DNA from: Alnus glutinosa
Lineage: Eukaryota > Streptophyta > Magnoliopsida > Fagales > Betulaceae
Direction of reading: 5' to 3'
Assembly (NCBI RefSeq): GCF_958979055.1
Contig: NC_084890.1
Location: 19,614,649-19,678,648, forward strand
Length of the DNA: 64,000 nucleotides
The notes below the pieces were generated by a model. It was not told the DNA's origin, searched no databases, and saw only the letters and a program-made list of their open reading frames with translations. Shown one piece after another: positions 12,940 through 23,013 of this stretch (its first letter is position 1; each line of letters begins with the position of its first letter). A program made the translations under genes and the position numbers.

Positions 12940-13810
12940 GCTTGGAAGGTTTAGAGCTAGACTTACCTGTCTTTTGCTCTATTTTCCTGATCCGAGGCTG
13001 CTGATGTCGGATCTGAGGACAGTGTGGCCTGATGTGTCCAAAGACACCACAATGAAAGCAGGTAGGTTGATTTTGTTTGCTGAAATGCTTCTTGAAGGGC
13101 TCTGCAAATTTAAGATTAGCATTTTCACAAATAACAAAGTCCTTACCTCTTTGAGATATATGCCTCCTATGGGGTGGAACATATTTATCTGAAGAGGTTT
13201 TCTCAATAAAGCTCTTTTTGGAATCCTCCTGCTTCTTCCAAGGTTTATGGGATTTTAACAGATAACACTTTGGTCTAATATGACCAACCTTCCCACAATG
13301 ATGACAAATAGGAACAAACTAATTACCTTTTGTTCCCAAATCCTTGGAGTTAGGCTTCACACAGTTATTTAAGCAAGAATTTTCAAAACAAGCTGCATCT
13401 ACTATCACAGGCTTAATATCAACAGAATCTAATTTAGAACCAGAAGCATGTGAAGTAGAAGTACTTAAATCATTAACAATTAAATCAGGCTTGTTAGAAA
13501 TATCTGTATGAATACAAAGCATGCTTTTCAAATTATTACTAGAGAATTGTTTCAAGAGATCCTCTGATTCTTTTAATTTATTCTCTAGAGCATTGACAGT
13601 ATCAAAAAGCATGGTATTCTCAGATGTCAAAGAGTCAATCAAGGCATGTGATTTAGATAACTGTAAAATCAAAGACTCTTTTTCTTGCTTAATCTTCTTT
13701 AGTTCTCTATTGGATTTCTTAAAGACTTTACCTATCAAAAGGGTATCTTTAGAGAAATCATAAAAATCATCTTCAGAGAACTCAGGAAGATTTATGTTAG
13801 AAGAAGTCAT
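12940..13810 (-). pseudogene. gag remnant with two CCHC zinc knuckles
   Basis: An open stretch begins at ATG 13810, 40 bp inside the primer site. Its first 163 codons contain a heptad-rich segment (KKSNRELKKIKQEKESLILQ, then ALENKLKESEDLL) typical of the coiled-coil part of plant copia-type gag. A TAG at 13319-13321 ends it. The same frame continues with a first knuckle, CHHCGKVGHIRPKC (about 13270-13311), then basic residues, then a second knuckle CFHCGVFGHIRPHC (about 13015-13060). The usual N-terminal gag domain is not seen. Gag packages element RNA in virus-like particles; this copy is probably inactive. Confidence 0.75.
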
Positions 13811-13850
13811 GGATCACACTTAGGAAATAAATCCAAACACAAGTGAACCA

Positions 13851-13862
13851 GCTCTGATACCA
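13851..13862 (-). other. Primer-binding site (initiator Met tRNA)
   Basis: The minus strand reads TGGTATCAGAGC, the standard plant primer-site sequence, 2 bp inside the 5' LTR. Confidence 0.88.
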
Positions 13863-13864
13863 AT

Positions 13865-15033
13865 TGAAAAAACAAAATTGACTTCTTAAACAAACCAAGT
13901 GTGTGTTTGTGTGCAAACAAATATCTTAAATGCCGAATTTAAATGAGACAAGATATTTGTTACGAAGTGGAAACTCTATGAAGAGAAAAAATCACTTCGG
14001 GGTAGCCAAACCCAGGAAATCCACTATCCATAAACAAAGCTAGTTACAAGACACTCGTACTCACATAACCCTATATAGTAGTCATACCTTTAACTCTGAC
14101 GTGTAACCCAACACGAACGCTTCCCAACCTGATCTTCCACCTGAATGGGTTTTTGATGGATTCTTTTACCTTAGGGTCAACCCCTAAGATAGACTTCACA
14201 CGACCAAATCACACACTAGCAAAAGCTAGAGAGCTAGCAGATCTTCAATATCTCCCTAAACACCCTCTCTAAGCTATAAGGAATTCTCTATCAAATTCTG
14301 TACAAAACACATACCTAGAGCCCCCTATTTATAGGCTTCAAAGGACCTTCAAAACTGCTAAAAATCAGACTCTGTCTGTCAACCTTCTGGACAAAAGTTT
14401 GCCACGTCCGGACAGGTTTCTGTGATATCCTTCAGAAACAATGCAATTCTATCCTTATCAGGTTTGCGTCCGGACGGCTTGACTGAGCGTCCGGACGATC
14501 TTCGCTAAAACCTTTCCTCGTACAAACGGAATTCTGAAGTTATTTGAACTATTGGATATCGTCCAGACGTATTGCTGCGTCGTTCGGACGGTCTGCAAAT
14601 ACAAGACATTGTCCAGACGTGATGCCGAGTCGTCCGGACGGATTGCAAAGACTTCCCAAACAATGTCGACTTCTGAAAATAGACTCCTTGTAGAATATTG
14701 ATTGACCGAGCGTCCGGACGGTGTTTCTCTGACGTCCGGACATCTTCAATGTTTATCTGTAGGACACTGCAGGGCGTTAGGACGCCTTTAAAGGCCGGTC
14801 CGGACGGTTGCACAGGAACCGACTGATTTGTCTTGGTTTTTGCAAAGGACTCTTCATGGATAACTTCTAGAAGCTTGTGAAACTTACAACTTGTCATAAT
14901 ACGGCTCTTTCCACATCAGAAAAATAAACTCTGAATATCTGAAGACTCTGAAATATACGGCATCCCTGTGAAAGCAGCAACATTACATAATAGTGATTTT
15001 GTCAACTGAATGTAGCCAATTAAAATACTAACA
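13865..15033 (-). repeat. 5' LTR of the gag-only element
   Basis: Partner of 9146-10315, flanked on the right by the GTTTC duplication. It holds the same TATA-like box (about 14325-14336) and palindrome cluster (14400-14810), with several palindromes altered relative to the other LTR. Confidence 0.88.
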
Positions 15034-15036
15034 GTT

Positions 15037-16966
15037 TCAATTTGATTGTGGGTTCAAGGGAGTTCGATCCCACGGGTTCACATCATGACCCCTTTGCAGA
15101 GATCCCATCAAAGCCCTTGAATTGATTGTTGAAGCCGGGATGTGAGTGCCCGGATTAGGCACTGACGGAGGCACAAATCCCCTTTGTAGTGACCCTAACA
15201 AAAGGCTTTTGTTAATCAATTTTTGTTCTTCTCCATGCAAGATTCTGCAAGCATTGTATGCGTGCATGCTTATAAGAAAAAGCACTGTTTCTCTAGCAGA
15301 TGATAAAAGGCGGGTTTCCGGTGAGATATTTGGGAGTTCTTCTTATAAATAAGAGGCTTATAGTAGTAGACTGTGAAGGTTTGGTGGCAAAGTTCACTTC
15401 TCGGATTGATTCTTGGTGTGCCAAGCATTTATCTTTTGCAGGGAGGTTACAACTAATTTCCTTGGTACTTTTCAGCCATCAAGTCTTCTGGTCTAGTATT
15501 TTTATACTTCCCAAAGCAGTGATTCGGTTGTTGGAGCAGAAACTAAACCGTTTCTTGTGGGGAGGAAGTAATGAGAATGCTAAGGCTAAGGTTGCATGGG
15601 AGAAGGTTTGTGTTCCGAAAAAGGAAGGAGGCTTGAGGTTTAAGAGGTTAAATGTTTGGAATCAGGCGGCTATGCTTAGGCATATTTGGAACCTCTTTGC
15701 TCAGGCAGGTTCACTTTGGGTGGCATGGGTGGATCAAAATTGGTTGAAGGGGAGGAGTTTTTGGCAAATTCCTGTTCCTCAATCCTGCTCTTGGAGTTGG
15801 AAGCAAATTCTCAAACTTAGAGAGGTGGCTAAGAGGTTTTTGAAGTTTAAAGTGGGAGATGGCAACCGAATATTTCTTTGGCTAGATGACTGGCAACTGG
15901 ATGGGTGTCTCCTAGACAAGTATGGCTATAGGGTTGTGTATGATGCAGGGAGCTCAATTGATGCCAAGTTGTCGACTATTATTTGTAATGGGGAGTGGTA
16001 TTGGCCTTATGCTAGATCTGATCGAATTGATGATATACAGAGCAAACTATTGGAGGTAGAGATTGGTAATTCTGATTTTCCTATTTGGAGACGTAAGAAA
16101 GGGAGATATACTTGTGCAGAGACATGGGATGCTTGAAGGAAAAAAGAGGTTCCTGAGAAATGGTGGATAGCGGTTTGGAATTAAGTGGCTATCCCTCGGC
16201 ATTCCTTCATGTTATGGCTGGTTTTTCGTGATGCTTTAATAACTAAGGAGAGGATATGTAGGTGGGGATATTTAGGGGAGATGTGTCTTTTTTGTCGGGG
16301 AAGGTTGGAAAACAGAACTCATTTGTTCTTCCAATATAGTTTCAGCAAACGTATTTGGAAAAGCCTTATGGCTTCTTGTTTAGTGACTAATCCAGTGGAG
16401 ACATGGGAGGAGGTGGTGAATTGGAGTATTTCTAATCTGAAAAAAGACTGCCCGAAAACTAGACTGTGCATCCTCTGCCTAGGAGCTGCTGTGTACCAAA
16501 TTTGGAAACATAGAAATGACATCCTAAATGGGAATATCCCGAGTTCAGAGGAAGCCAGAATGGGAGGTGAGAGCCAGAATTTTGGTGAAGGGCACTTACA
16601 AGAAGAAAGCTGAGAATCTGATGTTAGTCCAGTTGTGGAATCTGCAGAATGTGGTTTAAGTTCTGTGGTTAGTTGGTTCTCTTGTTTTGTTGAGTTTGAG
16701 GTCTTGTTGACTTTTATTTGTTTGTAGATTCTGTTCTAGTTTACTAGTCAGGATGTATGTTGATGCTGCAGATTGTCTTCTGCATTTAGTCTTAGTTGTA
16801 AGGGCTTTTGAATGAGCTGTTTTGGGCTTTCTCTTTGCCCATGTAATAGTTTGAACCAGATTTCTCTGGTGTGTTTGTAGTTTGTATTTGGTTTTATAAA
16901 GCTTTCATTCATCCAAAAAAAAAAAAGCACTGTTGTGAGTACAAGAAGCACGTTTAGAAGCCTCAT
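15037..16966 (-). pseudogene. Tandem-repeat secreted peptide paralog, broken by an L1 insertion
   Basis: The start (ATG at 16964-16966, reading MRLLNVLLVLTT) matches the intact gene's signal peptide. After about ten codons it is cut by a 1.6-kb LINE. It resumes left of 15290 with SMHAYNACRILHGEEQKLIN and then a unit ending SLQRGFVPPSVPNPGTHIP. Next comes a damaged unit in which the GQKAFAGHN spacer is missing (INSRALMGSLQRG), after which the frame runs into unrelated sequence. The intact gene has nine units; this copy keeps about one and a half. Its 5' flank is homologous to that of the intact gene, so the two arose by local duplication. The L1 removes most of the signal peptide, so no secreted product is expected. 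Confidence 0.85.
15290..16921 (+). mobile_element. 5'-truncated L1-type LINE
   Basis: It is flanked by a 13-bp perfect target duplication AAAAAGCACTGTT (15277-15289 and 16922-16934) and ends in an A run after TTTCATTCATCC. It encodes the C-terminal part of an L1 reverse transcriptase: GGFPVRYLGVLL, then WCAKHLSFAGRLQLI and FLWGGSNENAKAKVAWEKVC (15300-16136). A zf-RVT domain follows (16185-16613; HSFMLWLVFRDALITKERI, then CLFCRGRLENRTHLFF). The endonuclease and catalytic RT motifs are missing through 5' truncation. In-frame stops at about 16134 and 16182 show decay. The duplication and poly(A) indicate target-primed reverse transcription. Confidence 0.92.
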
Positions 16967-17900
16967 CTTCTTCTTTAATTAGCAAAGATAATAATAAACA
17001 ATATGATGAAGAATCTGTCTAAAGGGATATGGGGTATTTATATGCTCACCAAGTTAATTGTATGACTTGAACTTTCCCATTTTCTATATGTTGGAACCGT
17101 TTTACTCTTGAGTTTTGACCATTTGTGCTATGAGCTTCAAAGTTGAATGGGTCGCGAAGAAAGAAACTGGGTTTGATTTCAATCCTAAAGTTTATGTGTT
17201 TCACATACATGAAAAAGAAGTCATGCAGTGCAATGAACCTACAGTATTGTCAAGACTCGAGACTGGTAAAATATCTGATTAAATTTTTCTTATTAACTTA
17301 AACTTTTTAAGATATTGGTAATTAATTTAATGATAATTAAAAGGAAGATTTCCAAGAGTTATATTTTAAAAATTTCTACATATTTAAATGTAATACCATT
17401 CTCCCAAAACTTTGAACGGACTGTACGTCCGGCCGTAAGCCCTACGTACCAAAGAATGACTTATGCATTTGATTCAACAATCAACTTGGAATTTCCTTTG
17501 GTTATTCCCTGCAGCTGCAACGATCTACCCTTTCCTTTCTCTTTGGGCATTTTGAATGGAAAAAGAAATTGAAAATGAAGAAAAAAAATAAAAAGTAGCC
17601 CTTGCTTAATTGACTGAAGCCCAGTTCCGGACACTTTCTTTCACAATCGGCTTCTTTAGGGCGACTTTGAACGGAGAAAACTTGGTGAAAACATAATCCC
17701 CAGCTTGGCAGCCGCATTGCCTTTGGTGCGTAGAAACACGCTTACCTCTGTCCAGATTAAATTGGTCCGATCCCCGGCCAGCTTTCGCGTGTGCTAAACC
17801 TTTTACACGACAAGACTACTTTGACAAATAATTCAAAACTATTGATCGAATTTAATGAAGTCTCTCACACGTATTACATGGCCCATTTGAAGTTGGGAAG
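16967..17900 (-). repeat. Duplicated 5' flank of the repeat-peptide paralog
   Basis: Clearly homologous to 21967-22450. Shared blocks include GGGTATTTATAT, TATGTTGGAACCGTTT, ACTCTTGA, a cytosine-poor stretch ending GGTCGC, TTTGGTGCG(T/A)(A/G)GAAACACGCTTAC, and TTTTACACG...ACTACTTTGACAAATAATTC. The left copy is longer through an insertion at about 17220-17580. It marks the upstream part of a segmental duplication. Confidence 0.8.
17035..17044 (-). promoter_or_regulatory. TATA box of the broken paralog
   Basis: The minus strand reads CATATAAATA about 70 bp before the ATG at 16966, the same position as in the intact gene. Confidence 0.6.
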
Positions 17901-19086
17901 GGAACGAGTCGACACACCACCGCGTTTCAGTGATTTTCCTTTCTATCATCTTTATAAATATAGAACGATCTTGTTTTCTTTTTGATTTAGTGACAAGTAT
18001 TTTAACAAATTAAACCCTCTATAGTATATGTTGAAGCAATTTTTCGATCGCCGCACCAATACTTGCAAAATAGAAAAAATGGTCACTGAAAATCCGTTGG
18101 CACTCCGATGCTTAACTTAATACATTGTTGATAAAATATATATCTGAATGGAAAATTAATTAAAAGTTTATATAGAGAGCATACTTGAGTGTCTTTCTTT
18201 TTGGAGAGAGTTACCCTTTTAACATAAGAAGCTCCTGATTATGGCCTTTAGATGCTTGCCACATGGCAGGTTGAAGTTATCTTATCAATGGTGTATTTAT
18301 TTTTCTTGTAGTGGCATGGAAGTTATTGATCTAGCTCCGTGTAGTGATCGAACTCAGGGCCGGCTCTATATAGAAAAAAATTAGGCAGTCGCCTAAGGCC
18401 TCCAATTTAATAAGGCTCTCAATTAATACATAATAATAAAAAATATTTGAAGGCTTAATTATAGTTAACATTCTTTAATTAAGGCCCTAATTATAGTAAT
18501 AAGTAATTAAAAATGCATGAATATCATTTAATTTTCCAACATTTCATTATTATTATTATTATTATTATTTACATTCCATTCTTGAAATAAGTCTTAAAAA
18601 ATTGATAGTATTAAATAAGATATATATCAAATAATATTAAAGACATTCTTAAATAAAATCTATTTTTCAACTTTAAATGTTCGAAAATAATAATAATAAT
18701 AATAATATTCAATTATATTGTGGGTAGAGATTTTTTAGGCCTTGTGATGAGCTTTGAACAGCCAAAATTGCAATCAGAATTTAAAAAGACAACAATTTTT
18801 CACTACACATACAAAAAAGAGAAAAAAAAAAAAAAAAAAACAAAGAACATTTCTCTACGGTTGCCAAGTAAAAAACGCCAAGAACTAATTATTGGCTTTT
18901 ATTTATCGACGTATAATATACGCTACTAAATGTAGTTTCGTGGCATTCATTATATGCTGAAAATGTATTGCGGCATTTAGCATGCACCGTTCGCTATAAA
19001 ACAAACACCGAAAATTTTATGTAAAATTGCTAAGGAAAAGTTGCACGTTTAAATTTTTTTCAGCGTTTTTGAGAAATGCGTTAATG

Positions 19087-19163
19087 GTCTTTTTTTTTTT
19101 TTTTTTTTTTTTTTTGACATGTCCACACAAGAGGGGAGGAGGATTCGAGCTAGTGACCTTAAA
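19087..19163 (-). mobile_element. Truncated tRNA-derived SINE
   Basis: A T run is followed by GACATGTCCACACAAGAGGG and GGATTCGAGCTAGTGACC. This is the 3' half of the SINE family found complete at 60097 and 61057. The 5' half, with the A box, is missing. Confidence 0.7.
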
Positions 19164-19400
19164 ATATCTCTCTCAAATTGTCAATGTCTCTCTTAAACTA
19201 CCAATTCTGTCAAAGTCTTTCCCCATAACAACAAAAATACTAAAATGACCATAAATTTTTTTCAATAACACAAAAATGTCTTTATAAATTCGAAAAAATT
19301 AACAAAAATAAATGCAAAATTTAAAAAAATAATAATAAAATAACAAAAAATTTGAAAATTATTTTTAAAAAAAAAAACTATTTCTTTTAAACAAAAAAAT

Positions 19401-19578
19401 TAAAACCATTTTTTTAAAGTTTTTTTTTTTTTTGGTTTTTTAATATAATTTTATTAAGGGTATTTTTGTCATTAGGGGACATTGATATTTTTTTATAGTT
19501 TATGGAGGATATTGACAATAAAGTTGTAGTTTGAAGAGAGTATTTGTACTTTTTTCTTAAAAAAATTACAGTATAACC
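19401..19578. repeat. Dispersed repeat, copy 1
   Basis: About 175 bp shared with 23553-23722, including TATTAAGGGTAT, TTTTTGTCATT(A/G)GGG and GAGTATTTGTACTTTTT. It is probably a short non-autonomous element; no terminal repeats were resolved. Confidence 0.65.
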
Positions 19579-20844
19579 AAATTTTTTTTAACCTGTTAAT
19601 ATGAAAAAATAAAATAAAAAAATAAAAAAAATAAAATCCAGAAAACAAGGAGGTACAAGAAGCTATAGTTTTAGTAATTAAGAATGTTGATAATTTAACC
19701 GTTAGAGTTAAATAATCAAATGTTGCTCAACCACATCTGAAATAAGAAAGCAAAAAAAATGGGACTATAAAACATATAGTCAACCACATACAAAAGATTG
19801 ATTGTTCCAAATTTATTTTAAATATAATATTATTGATTTATATCGTACATACTTTCCCTTTATTTTATATCTTCAATTTTCATTTCCAACTTTTGTTTAG
19901 CATCTTGGAGATGAAGACGATACACGTACAATATTTCAGAAGTAATCAACCAAAAAAAAAAGAAAAAGAAAAAGAAAAGAAGAGAAAATGAATATATACA
20001 TGTGCTATGAATGTACGTTAACTGGAAAATACCATCAACTATTATTTCACATAACTCAAAACATGCAGCAATAAAACAAATTAAATCCATAACATAAAAA
20101 TTAAACAACCCCAATCAACCTTCAAAGCATAAACTATTCTCATAGGCTTAACCCATCACCGTACCCATGACAAATCCGAAGAGAAAAACACCATGCATAT
20201 ATAAAATCCAAACTAATAAGTAATAATTGATATTTTTCAAGGTCAAAATATCATGGTCCAACATAAATACAGCGTCCATATCTATCTCTAGTTCTTTCTC
20301 TACATTTGAGTGTTGGCTCGCTGAAACCTCTGACTAGTCAACGTTGTTCAATGAAATTTGTTTCCTTGTTATGTCTATTGCATGTATATTATGGTTTGAT
20401 TAAGGATACACAATTAAGCAGCTTATAATTTATATATAAATGATTAGGATGCATAACATAAAATGAATAATTAATTTAATTAGGAGATTGATATTGTTAT
20501 TTCAGAAGACGGAAACAACACACATTCATGGATGCACTAGAAAAACAGAAAAAAAATCTCGTCGATCAGCTTCATTTTATTCTTAATTTCCAAGTACATA
20601 TAGTAGTACTGCATGTATGTAGCAAATACCAGGATTTACACAAAAGAATTGCAAAATGAAATGGAAAGAAAGGCTGGCAAGTGTTTTTGTTGCCATTATT
20701 CTTACACCAACTAAAATAGTAATTATAAGTTAGAGGTTTTGGATTAATTTTTCTTTTTCTTTTTATATTTATGTTAAACGAGCTTTCTTTTCTCTCTATT
20801 GGCATGTACGTCATGAGGAACAAATATTACTCTGGCATATGCGC

Positions 20845-21966
20845 CTAAGGGATGGTCGGATTTGGCTGATCTTTGGGAGGGACAGGACCCCGCAGTGAGC
20901 TTAGCAAATGAGCCATATTGTGACCTACGAAGGCCTTTTGGCTGAGTGTTGAAGCGGGGATGTGGGTGCCAGGATTGGGCACATAAGATGGAGGCATAGG
21001 ACCCCTTTGCAGTGAGCTTAGCAAATGAGCCATATTGTGACCTGCGAAGGCCTTTTGGCCGAGTGTTGAAGCGGAGATGTGGGTGCCAGGATTGGGCACA
21101 TAAGATGGAGGCACATAACCCTTTTGCAATGATCCCATCAAAGGAGCAAAATTGTGACCTGCAAAGGCCCTTTGCCCGAACTTTGGAGCGGGGATGTGAG
21201 TGGGCGGATTTGGCTGATCTTTGGGAGGGACAGGACCCATTTGCAGTGAGCTTAGCAAATGAGCCATATTGTGACCTGCGAAAGCCTTTTGACCGAGTGT
21301 TGAAGCGGGGATGTGGGTGCCAGGATTGGGCACATAAGATGGAGGGACAGGACCCCTTTGCAGTGAGCTTAGCAAATGAGCCATATTGTGACCTGCGAAA
21401 GCCTTTTGACCGAGTGTTGAAGCGGGGATGTGAGTGCCAGGATTGGGCGCATAAGATGGAGGCACATAACCCTTTTGCAATGATCCCATCAAAGGAGCGA
21501 AATTGTGACCCGCAAAGGCCCTTTGCCCGAGCTTTGGAGCGGGGATGTGAGTGGGCGGATTTGGATGATCTTTGGGAGGGACAGGACCCCTTTGTAGTGA
21601 GCTTAGCAAATGAGCCATATTGTGACCTGCGAATGCCTTTTGACCGAGTGTTGAAGCGGGGATGTGAGTGCCAGGATTGGGCGCATAAGATGGAGGCACA
21701 TAACCCTTTTGCAATGATCCCATCAAAGGAGCTACATTGTGACCTGCAAAGGCCGTTTGCCCGAGCTTTGAAGCGGGGATGTGAGTGGGCGGATTAGGTG
21801 CAGATAGAGGCACATAACCCCTTTGCAGTAACCCTAACAAAAGGCTCTTGTTCATCAACTTTTGTTCTTCACCATGCAAGATTCTGAAAGCGTTGCACTT
21901 GTATGCGTGAATGCTCATAAGAAAATGCAGTGTTGCGAGTACAGGAAGCACATTTAGAAGCCTCAT
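20845..21966 (-). CDS. Secreted tandem-repeat protein, putative multi-peptide precursor
   Basis: A single uninterrupted frame of 373 residues. I chose the ATG at 21964-21966 because it opens a hydrophobic signal peptide (MRLLNVLPVLATLHFLMSI), matches the paralog's start, and lies about 70 bp below a TATA box. A longer reading from 22053 would overlap that box. A short pro-region (FRILHGEEQKLMNKSLLLG) is followed by nine units of about 39 residues. Each reads GQKAFAGHNMAHLLSSLQRG then PVPPSYVPNPGTHIPASTL, with first and last units partial. Units come in three versions (GYVPPSY, GPVPPSY and GPVPPKD). There are no membrane segments after the signal and no folded domain; cysteine is seen only near the N-terminus. 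The (K/R)Gx(V/I)PPSxP core recalls the EPIP motif of IDA-like peptides, but I cannot place it in a named family. Role as a secreted signal or wall protein is inference. Confidence 0.8.
   Translation of the reverse strand: MRLLNVLPVLATLHFLMSIHAYKCNAFRILHGEEQKLMNKSLLLGLLQRGYVPLSAPNPPTHIPASKLGQTAFAGHNVAPLMGSLQKGYVPPSYAPNPGTHIPASTLGQKAFAGHNMAHLLSSLQRGPVPPKDHPNPPTHIPAPKLGQRAFAGHNFAPLMGSLQKGYVPPSYAPNPGTHIPASTLGQKAFAGHNMAHLLSSLQRGPVPPSYVPNPGTHIPASTLGQKAFAGHNMAHLLSSLQMGPVPPKDQPNPPTHIPAPKFGQRAFAGHNFAPLMGSLQKGYVPPSYVPNPGTHISASTLGQKAFAGHNMAHLLSSLQRGPMPPSYVPNPGTHIPASTLSQKAFVGHNMAHLLSSLRGPVPPKDQPNPTIP
20850..21860 (-). repeat. 117-bp coding tandem array with 351-bp higher-order period
   Basis: About nine units of 117 bp. 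Units 3-5 and 6-8 (counted from the N-terminus) form near-identical triplets, each ordered KD-type, GY-type, PPSY-type, and unit 9 begins a third triplet. One in-frame 3-bp deletion near 20890 shortens the last unit. Confidence 0.88.
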
Positions 21967-22470
21967 CTTGTTCTCTAAGCAATTAACTTTGGTAATAAAA
22001 ATTTTTGATGAAGAATCTGTCAGGGAAATGGGGTATTTATATATATGCCCCAACTTCTATGACTTGAATTTTCCAATTTTCTGTATGTTGGAACCGTTTG
22101 ACTCTTGACTATTTATATATATATATATATATGCTAAATTGCTAAAAGCTTGAAAGTTGAACGGGTCGCAAAAGTGAAAAACTGGGTCTGATTTCAATCC
22201 TAAAGCTTACGTCTTTCTTTCACCATTAATTGGCTTTCTTTTTGGGCTACTTTGAAGGGAGAAAACTGGTTGAAAGCATCGGGGGGCATTGGCTTTGGTG
22301 CGAGGAAACACGCTTACGTACGCCTGACTCTCTCCAGATTAAACCTTTTACACGGCATTACTACTTTGACAAATAATTCAAAACTATTGAAATTAATGAA
22401 GTCTCATATTTACCACATGACCCATTTGAAGTTAATTAGGAATGGAGAACGATTTATATTATGAGTTTAA
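21967..22470 (-). repeat. 5' flank of the intact repeat-peptide gene, duplicated at 16967-17900
   Basis: Holds the TATA box, an (AT)n run near 22113-22132 and blocks shared with the left copy. Shared sequence fades near 22450. Confidence 0.75.
22034..22046 (-). promoter_or_regulatory. TATA box of the repeat-peptide gene
   Basis: The minus strand reads ATATATATAAATA, about 70 bp upstream of the chosen ATG, and is conserved in the paralog. Confidence 0.65.
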
Positions 22471-22970
22471 ATTCAATAACGACGGGTGTAAAATCCTTAT
22501 TATATATATATATATATAATGTATAAAAGGTCTCAATCTCCTTGACCTGTTGATCCTGGTTAGATTGCCGAGACTCTTGACAAATGAGCCTTTTGACTGG
22601 CGAGTCTTATGAGTTCTTTGGAAGTGAAGAACCTTGGTTGTGTTTGTGCCCGAGAGGGTATGAGATAGATGGACCTTATGGGCCTAGCGAGGATGGATAC
22701 ACCAATAGCCTTCCAATTTCCTAAGCCAACTTAGTTATGGGTTGGCCCACGAGAATTCTAGCCAGTAGATGACTTCTCAATATGTGGGCCTTAAGAACCC
22801 TTCAGGATTTGGGATGGTCCTTCGAGACTAGGTACACCACACAAATTAATATAAGAAGCAAATTGTACAAATTCTCTTATGAATTTTATTCGGTTAGAGG
22901 TGTTCGAGCATGCCACATTCAGCTTTTGTGACAACATTCATGTATCGTACAATATTATTTTGAATGATAA

Positions 22971-22971
22971 A

Positions 22972-23008
<37 letters not shown>
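22971..23008. repeat. (AAT)n microsatellite
   Basis: About twelve AAT units. Confidence 0.9.

Positions 23009-23013
<5 letters not shown>

Larger units (their letters stand above)
9146..15033 (-). mobile_element. LTR retrotransposon with gag zinc knuckles but no visible pol (non-autonomous)
   Basis: Two direct repeats of about 1170 bp (9146-10315 and 13865-15033) bound a 3.5-kb interior. The target duplication GTTTC is perfect at 9141-9145 and 15034-15038, and the termini are TG...CA. On the minus strand the 5' LTR is followed after 2 bp by TGGTATCAGAGC, the initiator-Met tRNA primer site. A purine tract lies next to the 3' LTR. The interior holds a coiled-coil gag segment with two CCHC knuckles, and about 2.6 kb without recognisable protease, integrase, RT or RNase H. 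Known parallels are the gag-only TR-GAG elements; the assignment here is inference. The LTRs differ at many sites, so this is older than the copia element at 53891. Its insertion separates the 8-kb relic from the 15-17-kb pseudogene. Confidence 0.88.
17901..20570. other. Intergenic with small TE fragments
   Basis: AT-rich. At about 18355 CAGGGCCGGCTCTATATAG resembles a hAT-type end, but its partner was not found. ATT/AAT runs lie at about 18547-18570 and 18688-18708, with long A/T runs near 18820, 19090 and 19330. No gene recognised. Confidence 0.5.

Noticed and set aside
21012-21797. Long plus-strand open frame of 261 codons opposite the repeat-peptide gene
   Set aside because: The unit is 117 bp (divisible by 3) and has few stop triplets on the complement, so any frame open in one unit stays open in all. 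It has no signal, domain or paralog support.
21967-22053. Upstream start for the repeat-peptide gene adding 29 residues
   Set aside because: The extension overlaps the TATA box, lacks a counterpart in the paralog and would bury the signal peptide.
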